Assembly: GCF_030816485.1 (NCBI RefSeq)
Contig: NZ_JAUSYC010000001.1
Span: 310,001-374,000 of the forward strand
DNA from: Arthrobacter sp. B1I2
GTDB lineage: Bacteria > Actinomycetota > Actinomycetes > Actinomycetales > Micrococcaceae
Length of the DNA stretch: 64,000 nucleotides
Reading direction: 5' to 3'
Part shown: one piece after another, positions 53,646 to 63,592 of the stretch
Position numbering within the stretch: the first letter of the stretch is position 1
Layout of the letters: each line of letters opens with the position of its first letter
The notes under the pieces: model-generated
What the model was told of the DNA's origin: nothing
What the model saw: only the letters and a program-made list of their open reading frames with translations
Database searches by the model: none
Made by a program: the position numbers and the translations under genes

Positions 53646-54431
53646 TCAGGGAATCAGGTAATCGCTGTCCCTGGCGTCGGTAATGAGCATGTGGCCCGGC
53701 GCGTGGCCGATAGCCAGCGGCGGCCGGGACTGCATCACGGCAGCCTGCGGCGTGACTCCGCAAGCCCAGAACACCGGAATATGGCCGTCCGGAATGTCCA
53801 CGGCGTCACCAAAGTCCGGCCGGCCCAGGTCGCTGATGCCCAGTTCCTGCGGGTTGCCCACGTGCACCGGCGCGCCGTGCACGGCCGGGTAGCGGGACGT
53901 GATGCGCACCGCGTCGGCCACCTGCGAGGCGGGGACGGGGCGCATGGAGACCACCATCGGCCCGGACATGGCGCCTGCGGGGGCGCACTGGCGGTTGGTG
54001 CGGTACATCGGCACATTCACGCCCTGCTCGATGTGGGCTATGCCGATGCCGCCGTCCTGCAGGGCAGCCTCGAACGTGAAGGAACAGCCGATCAGGAACG
54101 TCACCAGGTCATCACGCCAGTGGCCGGTGATGTCGGTGGGCTCGTCTACTTTCTCCCCGTCGCGGTACACCGTGTACTTCGGCACGTCCGTGCGGATGTC
54201 CCCGCCGGCCAGCAGCGGGCCGCTGGTTTCGCCGGGCTCGAGGATACCCAGGATGGGGCAGGGCTTGGGATTGCGCTGGGCGAACAGCAGGAAATCGAAG
54301 GCGTGGTCCCGGGGAATGGCAAGGACGTTCGCCTGCGCGTAACCGCGGGACCAGCCCGACGTCGGTTCCACCAGCCCGCCGCGGAACGCTTCGCGCGCCG
54401 CAGCGGGGAGGATGCTGGAGCGGTCCATCAT
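53646..54431 (-). CDS. YcsI-like putative hydro-lyase (DUF1445)
   Basis: 261-aa member of the DUF1445/YcsI family (annotated as putative hydro-lyase or D-glutamate cyclase relatives). Conserved blocks: [51 protein letters not shown]-like [10 protein letters not shown], and [14 protein letters not shown]. In Bacillus subtilis ycsI lies beside the ycsF/kip genes, consistent with this location. A role in 5-oxoproline/glutamate metabolism is plausible. ATG 54431 overlaps the transporter stop by 4 bp; ATG 54428 is the alternative. Confidence 0.9.
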   Translation of the reverse strand: MMDRSSILPAAAREAFRGGLVEPTSGWSRGYAQANVLAIPRDHAFDFLLFAQRNPKPCPILGILEPGETSGPLLAGGDIRTDVPKYTVYRDGEKVDEPTDITGHWRDDLVTFLIGCSFTFEAALQDGGIGIAHIEQGVNVPMYRTNRQCAPAGAMSGPMVVSMRPVPASQVADAVRITSRYPAVHGAPVHVGNPQELGISDLGRPDFGDAVDIPDGHIPVFWACGVTPQAAVMQSRPPLAIGHAPGHMLITDARDSDYLIP

Positions 54432-55657
54432 GCCCACAGCTTTGCCAGCCCCATGATCGAAGTCCAGCCGAGGAACACGGTGAGGATCCAGGCGGCGGTA
54501 CCGATCAGGAGCAGCCACTTGGGGTAGGCGTAACCCTGCATCAGATCGCGGCGGCGCCAGGCAACCCAGAGCAGGAGCGCAAAGCCCACCGGCAGGATCA
54601 GCCCGTTGAAAGCGCCGGCGAAGATCAGCAGCTGCTGGGGCGCCTGGCCGAGGAAGACGTACGCAATGGCGCAGCCGGCAATGAACGCGACGGTGATGAG
54701 ATTCCGCTTGCGCTCCGGTGTGCGGGAGGAGGTGATAAAGGAGACGGAGGTGAAGGCGGCGCCGATCACCGAGGTGATGGCAGCGGCCCAAAGGACCACA
54801 CCGAACATCCGGAGGCCGATTTCACCGGCGGCTGCGCCGAAGGCCTCGGCCGCCATGTTGTTGCTGGTGAGCACGGTCCCGCCGGCCACAACGCCGAGGA
54901 TGGCCAGGAAGAGCAGCACGCGCATCAGGCCGGTGGTCAGGATGCCCAGGATGGAGCTGCGGGTGATCTCCTTGACGTGCCGGATACCGGTGGCGCCGGA
55001 GTCGAGCATACGGTGGGCGCCGGCGTAGGTGATGTAGCCGCCCACGGTGCCGCCAACCAGGGTGGTGATGATGAGGAAGTCCACCTTCTCTGGAAGGATC
55101 GTGTTCTTCAGCGCCTCTCCCAGCGGCGGGGCCGCGACGATGGCCACGTAGATCATCAGCAGGATCATGACGGCGCCCAGCAGCACCACGATCCGGTCCA
55201 GCGCCATGCCGGCCTTCTTGCTGAGGAAGACCAGGATGGCGACGATGGCCGAGACGGCACCGCCCACCTTCGGATCCACACCCATCATTGCGTTGGCTCC
55301 GAGGCCGGTGCCGGCGATGTTTCCGATGTTGAAGACCACACCGCCAAGGAACACCAGGCCGGAGAGCAACCAGCCGACGCCCGGAAGGACCTTGTTGCCA
55401 AGCTCCTGTGCCCGGAGCCCGCTTACGCCGATAACCCGCCAGACATTCATTTGTACTGCGATGTCGATCAGGATCGAGGCCAGGATCGCGAAGGCGAACG
55501 CGGCCCCGATCTGGGCTGTGAACACCGTGGTCTGGGTGATGAAGCCCGGTCCGATGGCGCTGGTGGCCATGAGGAACATGGCGCCGAGAAGCGCCGTGCG
55601 CCGGGCGGAAGTGCTCAGGTTCAGTTTGATGCCGGGTTCTGCCATGGTTCCATCCAT
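54428..55657 (-). CDS. NRAMP-like transporter (YcsG type)
   Basis: 409-aa membrane protein with about eleven helices, related to NRAMP divalent-metal transporters but of the YcsG branch found with pxp/kip genes. It begins [20 protein letters not shown] and has [20 protein letters not shown] in helix 1, where true NRAMPs carry a DPGN metal motif; here it is GPGF, so a metal substrate is doubtful and an organic substrate such as 5-oxoproline is possible (inference). The promoter region contains two GntR-type repeats. Starts at ATG 55657 or 55645 are both possible. Confidence 0.9.
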   Translation of the reverse strand: MDGTMAEPGIKLNLSTSARRTALLGAMFLMATSAIGPGFITQTTVFTAQIGAAFAFAILASILIDIAVQMNVWRVIGVSGLRAQELGNKVLPGVGWLLSGLVFLGGVVFNIGNIAGTGLGANAMMGVDPKVGGAVSAIVAILVFLSKKAGMALDRIVVLLGAVMILLMIYVAIVAAPPLGEALKNTILPEKVDFLIITTLVGGTVGGYITYAGAHRMLDSGATGIRHVKEITRSSILGILTTGLMRVLLFLAILGVVAGGTVLTSNNMAAEAFGAAAGEIGLRMFGVVLWAAAITSVIGAAFTSVSFITSSRTPERKRNLITVAFIAGCAIAYVFLGQAPQQLLIFAGAFNGLILPVGFALLLWVAWRRRDLMQGYAYPKWLLLIGTAAWILTVFLGWTSIMGLAKLWA

Positions 55658-55704
55658 TGCCTTAGGTGACCGGAGTCACAATTATCATCCCCAGCGACGA
55701 TACA

Positions 55705-55743
55705 GGTTGTTGAACAATCTTGGCAAGGTATTGTTGAACAACT
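55705..55743. promoter_or_regulatory. Two GntR-type operators upstream of the transporter operon
   Basis: GGTTGTTGAACAATC (55705-55719) and TATTGTTGAACAACT (55729-55743) share the core TTGTTGAACAA with the perfect site at 48608; their start-to-start distance is 24 bp. They lie 48-86 bp upstream of the transporter ATG. Confidence 0.82.
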
Positions 55744-55916
55744 TTTCGGATGGAGGCCCTCGGACGATGGGTTCAGGGTACAGCCCTTCCATGGACCGGA
55801 AACCAAAAACGGGGCTGAAGGCTTGGATCAGGTTCCATAATCAGTGATCCCTGCGCTGGATACGATGAGGTGACCGGACAGAGCCGTCCGGTGGGATCGA
55901 CGCAAAAGGAAAACCC

Positions 55917-57512
55917 ATGGCCGCGGTTACGGTGGATGACATCCTCTCGGATCTCCCCCTTGGCTTCGCCAGCCTCATCCTCCGGCCCGACCCTTCGGCG
56001 CCGGCCATTGAGCGGTTCCTGATTGTCGACGCCGACGATGAGGGAGTACACGCCGCCGGGGCGTTTGTCCTGCTCATCGGGGTCCGCGGCCGCTCTGCGC
56101 TGCCCGCCCTCCGGCGCCTCCTGGACAACCCTCCGCAGGTGGTGGCGGTAAAGGGCAACCGCGAAGACCTGGCCGAGGCGGAAGAACTCCTCGGCACAGC
56201 CGGTTCCGGACTCCTGCTGGTGGACCCTGCTGCTGACTGGGACCGCCTGCTCTCGATTGCCAAGGACCGGATCCAGCCGCGCAGCTACCAGAGCGAAGTG
56301 TTGACATTGCTCGAGGAAGACCTGTTCGCCATCGCCCAGACAACGGCCCGGCTGACCTCCAGCCACGTCCTGGTTGAGGATGCGGCCAATAAGGTCCTCG
56401 CCTACTCCACCGTGACCAACGACATCGATGAACTCCGGAAAGCTTCCATCCTGGCGCGCCGCGGTCCGCGGAAGTACGAACTGCTGCTCAAGGACCTCGG
56501 CGCCTACCGGGAGCTCCACCGCACCCGCCAGCCGGTCCGCGTACCCGCCCGGCCCCAGGACGGCCTGCGGGAACGGGTGGCCATCGCACTCTTCGCCGGC
56601 GAACGGATCATGGGTTACATCTGGCTGCAGGAAACCGGCGAGGGCTTCGGCCCGGACGTCGAATATGTGCTCACCGGGTCCGCGGCGCGGGTTTCCGCTG
56701 AGCTCATCCGCTACCGCAACCAGCAGTCCGTCCACATGCGGGAGGACAGGATCGCGCGGATCCTGTCCGGCCCGGCGGAAGCCGCCGCCAGCGCACACAG
56801 CGGCAAGATCCCGTCGGAGCGTCCCGCGGCCCTGCTGCTGATCGGGATGTCCGACGCCGATTCCCGGGCTGAAGACGCCGCGCTGAAGCACGGGGAGCTG
56901 GCCAATCTTGCTTCCATCCACGCCGCGGCCTACAAAGCGTCCGCCGTCGTCGGACAGTTCAATGGCGACACCGCCATCATCCTGCCGGACCTGCAGTCCG
57001 GCACGGCGGAAACGGGACTGCGCGCCCTCGCCGAAGCAATCGTCCGGGATGCCCGCAAACACCTCGGGATCACTCCGTCCGCCGCTGTGGGACCGTTGGT
57101 CCCGGACCTGCTGTCCATCCACACCGCCACCGGCATCACCGAAGCCCTGCTGGCCTGCGTGCGCGGCGCGGAGGACGGGTCAGTGGCCACAGTTGACGAC
57201 TTCGAAGCGGAAATCCTCTACCGCCAGGCGGTGGGCAACTTCCACGATGCACCTTTCCGGCACCGCAGCCTGGCTGCACTGCTGCACGGTGACGCCGAAC
57301 TTGCAACAACCCTGCAGGCATATTTCGACGCCTCCTTCGATGTCGCCGAATGCGCCAAACGGATGAACCTGCACAAGAACACCGTCTATTACCGCGTTGC
57401 CAAGGCTGTCCGGGTCACCGGCCTGGACTTCGGCAACCCCCGCGACTCTTTAGTGGCCCTGCTCCATCTTCAGGAGTGGGCCGCATCCAACGACAATCCA
57501 GGCAGGAAATGA
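55917..57512 (+). CDS. PucR/CdaR-type transcriptional regulator
   Basis: 531-aa regulator. The N-terminal PucR domain (about residues 5-125) starts VTVDDILSDLPLGFASLIL; a central GGDEF-like/unknown domain follows (~270-420); the C-terminal helix-turn-helix has CAKRMNLHKNTVYYRVAK. PucR-type proteins control use of nitrogen compounds. ATG 55917 has AAAAGGAAAA upstream. Its stop overlaps the glutaminase start (ATGA), so it likely controls its own operon of glutamine-related genes. Confidence 0.9.
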   Translation: MAAVTVDDILSDLPLGFASLILRPDPSAPAIERFLIVDADDEGVHAAGAFVLLIGVRGRSALPALRRLLDNPPQVVAVKGNREDLAEAEELLGTAGSGLLLVDPAADWDRLLSIAKDRIQPRSYQSEVLTLLEEDLFAIAQTTARLTSSHVLVEDAANKVLAYSTVTNDIDELRKASILARRGPRKYELLLKDLGAYRELHRTRQPVRVPARPQDGLRERVAIALFAGERIMGYIWLQETGEGFGPDVEYVLTGSAARVSAELIRYRNQQSVHMREDRIARILSGPAEAAASAHSGKIPSERPAALLLIGMSDADSRAEDAALKHGELANLASIHAAAYKASAVVGQFNGDTAIILPDLQSGTAETGLRALAEAIVRDARKHLGITPSAAVGPLVPDLLSIHTATGITEALLACVRGAEDGSVATVDDFEAEILYRQAVGNFHDAPFRHRSLAALLHGDAELATTLQAYFDASFDVAECAKRMNLHKNTVYYRVAKAVRVTGLDFGNPRDSLVALLHLQEWAASNDNPGRK

Positions 57513-58462
57513 GCACGACACTCAGCGCACCGCCCCTTGGCCTCCTCCTTGAGGACCTCGTCCGGCAGCATCGGCCGCGGAAGGAAACGGGTGCGGTACC
57601 CGGCAACATCCCCTTCCTGGCCAGCGTCCCTTTCGACCGGTTCGGGATAGCCGTCGCCACCACCTCCGGTGAAGTCTTTTGCTCCGGCGACGCCGACGTG
57701 CCCTTCTCCATCCAAAGCATCTCCAAAGTGTTCACCCTGGCCCTGGCGCTGCAGGGCAGCCGATCCGCCCGGCTGTGGTCACGGGTGCTGCGTGAACCGT
57801 CCGGAACAGCCTTCAACTCCCTGGTCCAGCTCGAAGCCGAGCACGGCATTCCGCGCAACCCCTTCATCAACGCCGGCGCCCTGGTGGTCACCGACCACCT
57901 GATGGAAGAGACGTCCGACGCCGCCGGGCAGCTCCTGCGGTTCCTCACCGAACAGGCGGGGGGCCAACAGTCCGGGCCGGGCAAGCAGGGCCCGTTCATT
58001 GACGGGGCGGCAGCAACCGGCGAACTGGCCTCCAGCAGCCGCAACCTTGCCCTGGCGCACTTCCTGAAGGACTTCGGTAACCTCGCGCAGCCTGCGGAAT
58101 CCGTGGTGGAAAACTACGTCCGCCAGTGCTCCATCATGATGACCTGCAGGGAGTTGGCCAGGGCTGGACTGTTCCTAGCCAACGACGGCCAGGGAGCGGC
58201 CGGCACGGTGTTGTCCCGCAGTGAGGCAAAGCGGATCGGTTCCATCATGCTGACCTGCGGCATGTACGACGCCGCCGGTGAATTCGCCTACCGTGTGGGC
58301 CTGCCCGGCAAGAGCGGGGTGGGCGGCGGCATCCTGGTCATCGTGCCGGGCCAGTGCGCCATCTGTGTCTGGAGCCCGCGCCTGGATGCGAAAGGCAATT
58401 CCCTCGCAGGTACCGCAGCCCTTGCCGACCTCTCCGACCGCACCGGCTGGTCAGTTTTCTAG
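57509..58462 (+). CDS. glsA: Glutaminase A
   Basis: 317-aa beta-lactamase-fold glutaminase hydrolysing glutamine to glutamate and ammonia. The catalytic Ser-x-x-Lys is S70-K73 in FSIQSISKVF; other blocks are EPSGTAFNSLVQLE, RNPFINAGALV, ENYVRQCSIMMTC and GLPGKSGVGGGI. No signal peptide, cytosolic. The ATG overlaps the PucR stop by 4 bp; a longer frame lies inside the regulator gene. It supplies glutamate beside the oxoprolinase locus. Confidence 0.96.
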   Translation: MSTTLSAPPLGLLLEDLVRQHRPRKETGAVPGNIPFLASVPFDRFGIAVATTSGEVFCSGDADVPFSIQSISKVFTLALALQGSRSARLWSRVLREPSGTAFNSLVQLEAEHGIPRNPFINAGALVVTDHLMEETSDAAGQLLRFLTEQAGGQQSGPGKQGPFIDGAAATGELASSSRNLALAHFLKDFGNLAQPAESVVENYVRQCSIMMTCRELARAGLFLANDGQGAAGTVLSRSEAKRIGSIMLTCGMYDAAGEFAYRVGLPGKSGVGGGILVIVPGQCAICVWSPRLDAKGNSLAGTAALADLSDRTGWSVF

Positions 58463-58507
58463 TTTTCCCCACCCAGACAGATCTTCCCCGGATCGAAAGG
58501 AATACCC

Positions 58508-60025
58508 ATGCCCAACAGCCCCAATGACGAGGTTGAGTTCGACCACATTATTGACGGCGGTCACGCGCATGCGTCTGAGACCTCCCTGCACGCGGAGGAC
58601 AAGGGTTACCACAAGAACCTCAAGCCCCGGCAGATCCAGATGATCGCGATCGGCGGTGCGATCGGTACCGGCCTGTTCCTGGGCGCCGGCGGCCGGCTCA
58701 ACGCCGCCGGCCCGTCCCTGGTCATCGCCTACGCGGTCTGCGGGTTCTTCGCGTTCCTGATCCTGCGGGCCCTGGGCGAACTGGTCCTGCACCGGCCCTC
58801 CTCGGGCTCCTTCGTCTCCTACGCCCGCGAATTCTTCGGCGAAAAGGCCGCGTTCGTTTCCGGCTGGTTCTACTGGATCAACTGGGCCACCACCACCATC
58901 GTGGACATCACCGCCGCCGCCCTCTACATGCACTTCTTCGGCAACTACATCCCCTGGATGGCCGACGTCCCGCAGTGGGCCTGGGCACTGACCGCCCTCC
59001 TCGTGGTCCTGGCCCTGAACCTGGTCTCCGTGAAAGTCTTCGGCGAAATGGAATTCTGGTTCGCCCTGATCAAGGTCGCCGCCCTCGTCGCGTTCCTCAT
59101 CATCGGCACCTACTTCGTCATCTTCGGCACCCCCGTCGACGGCCAACAGGTCGGCCTCAGCCTCCTCTCCGATAACGGCGGGATCTTCCCCAACGGCCTG
59201 CTGCCCATGATCATCCTCATGCAGGGCGTCCTGTTCGCCTACGCCTCCATCGAACTCGTCGGCACCGCCGCCGGCGAAACCGAAAACCCCGAAAAAATCA
59301 TGCCCAAGGCCATCAACTCCGTGGTCTTCCGGATCGCCGTGTTCTACGTCGGCTCCGTGATCCTGCTGGCCCTGCTGCTGCCCTTCACCGCCTACCAAAA
59401 AGGCGTCAGCCCCTTCGTGACCTTCTTCGGCTCCATCGGCGTCCAGGGCGTGGACGTCATCATGAACCTCGTGGTCCTCACCGCCGCCCTGTCCTCCCTG
59501 AACGCCGGGCTCTACTCCACCGGCCGGATCCTGCGCTCCATGTCCGTCAACGGCTCCGCCCCCCGCTTCGCCTCCCGCATGAACAAAGCAGGCGTCCCCT
59601 ACGGCGGCATCGCCATCACCGCCGTCGTCTCCCTCCTCGGCGTCCCGCTGAACTACCTCGTCCCCGCCGAAGCCTTCGAAATCGTCCTCAACATCGCCTC
59701 CGTCGGCATCGTCATGACCTGGGCCACCATCGTCCTGTGCCAGATCCAACTCAAACGCTGGGCCGACAAAGGCTGGGTCGAACGCCCCTCCTTCCGCATG
59801 TTCGGCGCCCCCTACACCGGCTACCTCTCCCTGCTCTTCCTCGCCGGCGTCCTCATCATGGTCTTCATCGACTCACCCCTGACCATGCTCGTCACCGCCA
59901 TCGCCTCCACCCTCATGATCATCGGCTGGTACGCCTGCCGCACCCGCATCCGCCACATCGCCGAAACCCGCGACGGCTACACCGGGAAGTCTCCCGTCAT
60001 CGCCAACCGCACCCCCATCTCCTGA
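58508..60025 (+). CDS. Amino-acid permease (APC superfamily, AnsP/GabP-like)
   Basis: 505-aa permease with about twelve helices. The N-terminus is His/Glu-rich and cytoplasmic; the APC signature in helix 1 is [18 protein letters not shown], with [20 protein letters not shown] after helix 2 and [16 protein letters not shown]. Best resemblance is to asparagine/glutamine-type permeases, which fits the glutaminase directly upstream (45-bp gap). GAAAGGAATACCC is the RBS. Codons are extremely C-ending from about residue 60 onward, suggesting strong expression or different history. Confidence 0.9.
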   Translation: MPNSPNDEVEFDHIIDGGHAHASETSLHAEDKGYHKNLKPRQIQMIAIGGAIGTGLFLGAGGRLNAAGPSLVIAYAVCGFFAFLILRALGELVLHRPSSGSFVSYAREFFGEKAAFVSGWFYWINWATTTIVDITAAALYMHFFGNYIPWMADVPQWAWALTALLVVLALNLVSVKVFGEMEFWFALIKVAALVAFLIIGTYFVIFGTPVDGQQVGLSLLSDNGGIFPNGLLPMIILMQGVLFAYASIELVGTAAGETENPEKIMPKAINSVVFRIAVFYVGSVILLALLLPFTAYQKGVSPFVTFFGSIGVQGVDVIMNLVVLTAALSSLNAGLYSTGRILRSMSVNGSAPRFASRMNKAGVPYGGIAITAVVSLLGVPLNYLVPAEAFEIVLNIASVGIVMTWATIVLCQIQLKRWADKGWVERPSFRMFGAPYTGYLSLLFLAGVLIMVFIDSPLTMLVTAIASTLMIIGWYACRTRIRHIAETRDGYTGKSPVIANRTPIS

Positions 60026-60064
60026 GCCCGCCACTTCCGCCAACTTCCGAGCTAGAGAAAGAAC

Positions 60065-61822
60065 ATGACACCAGAGCCGCAGTCCACCCTGTCCTCCTCC
60101 CCTGCCCGGCCCACCGGCGTCGTCCATCACCAACAGGACGCTGACCAGCAGGACGCCGCCCAGCCAAAGGCGGCGGACCCCGCGGTGCCCACCCTGAAAT
60201 CGGCCGGCCATGTGATCGTTGATTCGCTGGTGGCACACGGCGTGGAACGGACCTACGTGGTTCCCGGCGAGAGCTTCCTGGACGTGCTGGACGGCCTGCA
60301 CAGCTCGCAGATCGACACCATCGTCTGCCGCCACGAAGGTGGCGCCGCGTACATGGCGGAGGCCGACGGGAAGCTGAACCAGCGTCCCGGGGTGGCGATG
60401 GTGACCCGCGGGCCCGGTGCCGCCAACGCCCACGTGGGGCTGCACACCGCATGGCAGGACTCCACCCCCATGCTGCTCTTCGTGGGCCTGATCCCGTTTG
60501 CCCACCGGGACCGCGAGGCGTTCCAGGAGTTCGACATCAAGTCCTGGTTCGATACCGGCGCCAAGCGGGTGATGGTCCTTGACCACCCGGAACGGGCGTC
60601 CGAGATCGTTGCAGAAGCCATGTTCGCGGCCATGAGCGGCAGGCCCGGGCCAGTGGTGGTCGGCCTGCCCGAGGACGTCATCCGGCGGCAGGTCAGCCCC
60701 GTGCTGCACCCTGCCATCCCCGTGGCCGCCGGGGGCATGGGCAGCACGGATGCGGCAGCCCTGGAAGCGGCGCTGGCACAATCCAGCAGGCCCCTTTTCG
60801 TCACCGGCGGCAACGACTGGACGCAGGAGGCCGCGGACCGGCTCACCGCGTGGCTTGAACGGCACCACATCCCGGCCGCGGCGGAATGGCGGACGCAGGG
60901 AACGGTGCCCTTCGATTCGCCTTCCTATGTGGGACCCATCGGCTACGGCCGGCCACGCCCCACCTACGACCTGCTGGAGGAGACCGACCTCCTGGTATTT
61001 GTGGGGACAGTGCCGGGGGACGTCATTACGGACGGTTTCGTCTGCCGGCAGGACTGGAACAAGCAGAATTTCCTGGTCACGGTGGACCCGTCGCTGCGCG
61101 GAAGGTCCGGTCCGGTGTCGCGGCAGATCCTGGCCAAGCCGGAAGCGTTCGTGCGCGGACTGAAGGACATCAGCCTGCCGGTGAAGGAAGAGTGGAAGGC
61201 CTGGACGGGCCGGATGCGCGCCGAGCAGGAGCGCTTTGCCGCGCTGCCTCCCGCTACCCCGGCTGCAGGGCAGGCGCGGATGGACACCCTGATGGCCAAC
61301 CTCGTCCCGCGGCTCCCTGAAGATGCACTGGTGACGTTCGGTGCAGGTGAACACACCAACTGGGCCCACCGGTATTTCCCCACCCGCCGTTACGCGTCCA
61401 TGATCAGCGCGCGCAACGGTTCCATGGGCTACTCCGTCCCCTCTGCCATCGCCGCGTCCCTGGCCGAACCGCGACGGCGCGTGGTCACCATCGCAGGGGA
61501 CGGCGAGTTCCTCATGAACGGGCAGGAGCTGGCAACCGCTGCCCAGTATGGCGCCACGCCCCTGGTGATCGTGATGGACAACCAGGAGTACGGCACCATC
61601 CGGACCCACCAGGAGCGGCACTACCCTTCCCGTGTGTCCGGAACACAGCTGAAAAACCCCGATTTCGGGCTGATGGCTCGCGCATTCGGCGGATTCGGGG
61701 TCACCGTGACCGAGGACCGGGACGTGCCGGCCGCTTTGGATGCCGCCCTGGCAGCCATTGACAGGGACGGCATGTTCGCGTTGATCCACCTCGTGGTGGA
61801 GCAGCGGGTCAAGGCGTACTAG
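60065..61822 (+). CDS. Thiamine-diphosphate-dependent enzyme (acetolactate synthase-like)
   Basis: 585-aa ThDP enzyme with PYR, central and PP domains. The catalytic Glu lies in CRHEGGAAYMAEADG; the central domain is at about residues 225-365; the ThDP/Mg2+ motif is GDGEFLMNGQELATAAQY. It carries a ~45-residue N-terminal Gln/Ala/Pro-rich extension not typical of acetolactate synthase. The reaction (decarboxylase, carboligase or oxalyl-CoA-like) cannot be told. It follows the amino-acid permease by 39 bp and is the last gene of the PucR operon; a terminator follows at 61909. Confidence 0.88.
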   Translation: MTPEPQSTLSSSPARPTGVVHHQQDADQQDAAQPKAADPAVPTLKSAGHVIVDSLVAHGVERTYVVPGESFLDVLDGLHSSQIDTIVCRHEGGAAYMAEADGKLNQRPGVAMVTRGPGAANAHVGLHTAWQDSTPMLLFVGLIPFAHRDREAFQEFDIKSWFDTGAKRVMVLDHPERASEIVAEAMFAAMSGRPGPVVVGLPEDVIRRQVSPVLHPAIPVAAGGMGSTDAAALEAALAQSSRPLFVTGGNDWTQEAADRLTAWLERHHIPAAAEWRTQGTVPFDSPSYVGPIGYGRPRPTYDLLEETDLLVFVGTVPGDVITDGFVCRQDWNKQNFLVTVDPSLRGRSGPVSRQILAKPEAFVRGLKDISLPVKEEWKAWTGRMRAEQERFAALPPATPAAGQARMDTLMANLVPRLPEDALVTFGAGEHTNWAHRYFPTRRYASMISARNGSMGYSVPSAIAASLAEPRRRVVTIAGDGEFLMNGQELATAAQYGATPLVIVMDNQEYGTIRTHQERHYPSRVSGTQLKNPDFGLMARAFGGFGVTVTEDRDVPAALDAALAAIDRDGMFALIHLVVEQRVKAY

Positions 61823-61908
61823 GGTGACGCGGTGGTGACAGGGCCGACGGCGGGACCTTGCGCCGCCGGCCTTGGCCCGTTGGAGACGCACCCGTCATGA
61901 AACAGAAC

Positions 61909-61945
61909 GGAAGGCCGGCACAAAAGTGCCGGCCTTCCCTTTGCT
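61909..61945. terminator. Intrinsic terminator between convergent genes
   Basis: Perfect 13-bp stem GGAAGGCCGGCAC/GTGCCGGCCTTCC with an AAAA loop, then CTTTGCT on the plus strand. It separates the ThDP enzyme gene from the convergent small gene at 61956. Confidence 0.88.
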
Positions 61946-61955
61946 GTTATGCCCG

Positions 61956-62303
61956 TTAGAGCTTGTCCGTGGGGTTCTCGCCGCCCTTGTGGCTGGCCCC
62001 GCGGAGGTTCTCCTGGACCTTCCCGAACAGGTCCTTGATGGTGGACTCCGCGTTGGAAATGACGTCCACGGGCACGTAGACCTGATGGGTCACAGGCAGG
62101 TCGTACTCGTCCTTCAGGTGCGTGCCGTTTCCCACCCCCGTCAGGGACAGGTAGACCATGGCCTCAGTCCGGGCGATACCGGCGAGCTTCCCAAAGACGA
62201 CGGTGAACTCGTTCGGCTGGAAGCTGATTGTCTGCCCGATGTGGCTGCGGCCCAGTTCACCGGCCTGAACGGCCTTCTCCGATTGGCTTCCGGTGTAGTC
62301 CAT
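61956..62303 (-). CDS. Hypothetical 115-aa protein
   Basis: Soluble protein with no recognised family. It starts MDYTGSQSEKAVQAGELGRS and contains a beta-rich middle (TISFQPNEFTVVFGKLAGIA, AMVYLSLTGVG, VTHQVYVPVDVI) and an amphipathic helix near the end (STIKDLFGKVQENL). AAGGAGAAG directly precedes ATG 62303, which favours this start over longer frames. A single gene with its own promoter region towards 62500. Confidence 0.75.
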   Translation of the reverse strand: MDYTGSQSEKAVQAGELGRSHIGQTISFQPNEFTVVFGKLAGIARTEAMVYLSLTGVGNGTHLKDEYDLPVTHQVYVPVDVISNAESTIKDLFGKVQENLRGASHKGGENPTDKL

Positions 62304-62509
62304 GAACTTCTCCTTCGATCGCCGACACGTACTTTGGCAGTCTAACCCCACCCTTTCCCGCCGCCACAGGGCCCCTGCTGGAGGGCTGCACAAGAATGCA
62401 CGGGAATGGGTGGCCATTCCTCCATTGAGCCGCACGCCGGCGCACCTGTTTGATGGCATCACCGGGGTGGCAGCAGCCGCCCCGGCCAAGCCCGCTCAAA
62501 GGAATAACC

Positions 62510-62728
62510 GTGACTTCAATGACGAGCCGCGTAAAAAGTCCCGTCCGCTGGGACGACGTCGAAACCGGCGACACCGTGGAACTCAGCAGGGACGGACGCG
62601 CCGTTTTCGGCGGCCTGGTGGATGCCCGGACGGATGACGGCGACGTGGTCTGGGTGACAGCTCCCGCTGGAGGCCGGCGGCTGTTCCATATCGCAGACGG
62701 CTTCGACCTGGCAGGGGTGCCGGCATGA
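62510..62728 (+). CDS. Hypothetical 72-aa small beta-type protein
   Basis: GTG 62510 is chosen because AAAGGA lies six bases upstream; ATG 62519 is the alternative. The protein (VKSPVRWDDVETGDTVELSR, GRAVFGGLVDART, DDGDVVWVTAPAGGRRLFHI) has the alternating pattern of a small SH3-like barrel. No family recognised. Its stop overlaps the start of a 17-codon Cys-rich frame (ATGA). Confidence 0.68.
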   Translation: MTSMTSRVKSPVRWDDVETGDTVELSRDGRAVFGGLVDARTDDGDVVWVTAPAGGRRLFHIADGFDLAGVPA

Positions 62729-62778
62729 CGGACTGCCCGGACGATTGCCCCTACTGCAGCGGGCCGGAGACCGACTGA
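62725..62778 (+). CDS. Possible 17-aa Cys-rich peptide
   Basis: ATG overlapping the preceding stop in the ATGA manner opens MTDCPDDCPYCSGPETD. Three Cys in CxxxCxxC spacing resemble half of a zinc ribbon. It is far below usual annotation limits; the coupling and composition are the only support, and it may be a chance frame. Confidence 0.35.
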   Translation: MTDCPDDCPYCSGPETD

Positions 62779-62877
62779 GGGCCGGTAGAATCTTGAGGGC
62801 CCGGGACCAGGCTCCGGGCCAGTAGGCGGAACCGGCCCTGCAACCTGCGGTGCCGGCTGACAGCAGGAGGAGCAGCC

Positions 62878-63510
62878 ATGCGTCGTTCCCTCCCGCGGGC
62901 ACCCTTCCACCTCCTCCGCGCCTCTGCCCTGGCCGCCGGCACCCTGGCCCTGGCCGCCGGCGCCCACGTGGCCGGCGGAGGCCAACTGCCTGCCCCTGGC
63001 ATCCTCCTGGCGGTGCTGGCCCTGACCGCGCTGGCCAGCACAGCTGCCACCCGCCTTCGACTCTCCCTTCCCGCCATTGGCGCGCTCCTGGGCAGCGGCC
63101 AACTGGCCCTGCATGAGGTCCTCAGTGCTTTCTCCGCTCCCCTTCAGGGCGCGGCGGCCGTGTCTGCGCCAGGCCACGTGCACAGCGGCAGCCTGGCTGC
63201 GTTCAGTGCGTTTGCTCCCCTTGCCGAACACCTGAGTCCCGCGGACCCCGGGCGGGCGCCCCTGATGCTCGCAGCGCATGCAGCGGCCACGCTGGGCTGC
63301 GCGCTGCTTCTCGCCAAAGGTGAGGCTGCCCTGTGGGCACTGGCCGCCTGGCTCCGGCCCTTTGCCGGCCTTCCGCGGCCCGTGGTACCTGTCGCTGCAG
63401 TCCGCCTGGATGGACTGTTCAGGCATGTCCCCCTGCGCCGCTCCCCCTGGCGCAACCTCCGCCAGGACAGCCGGCGCGGCCCGCCTTCCGCCGTCGTGCT
63501 TCCCCTTTAA
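62878..63510 (+). CDS. Hypothetical membrane protein upstream of YcnI-like gene
   Basis: 210-aa hydrophobic protein, Ala/Leu-rich, with about five membrane helices (near residues 12-30, 40-58, 64-84, 128-148 and 150-165) and several His between them (GHVHSG). GGAGGAG precedes ATG 62878. It lies 82 bp before a YcnI-type copper-associated gene, a usual neighbourhood for CopC/CopD-like or DUF proteins of copper homeostasis; function beyond that is not readable. Confidence 0.75.
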   Translation: MRRSLPRAPFHLLRASALAAGTLALAAGAHVAGGGQLPAPGILLAVLALTALASTAATRLRLSLPAIGALLGSGQLALHEVLSAFSAPLQGAAAVSAPGHVHSGSLAAFSAFAPLAEHLSPADPGRAPLMLAAHAAATLGCALLLAKGEAALWALAAWLRPFAGLPRPVVPVAAVRLDGLFRHVPLRRSPWRNLRQDSRRGPPSAVVLPL

Positions 63511-63592
63511 GGCCCGGCACCGGCTTTCGGCCCGGCGTCGGGGACCAGACTTTGCACCCCCTCCATCAGGGGCGTGCGCCAGAAAGGCAACC

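Noticed and set aside
58451..59749. 432-codon minus-strand frame rich in Asp/Gly/Glu/Val
   Set aside because: Antisense to the amino-acid permease gene; composition reflects its C-rich codons.
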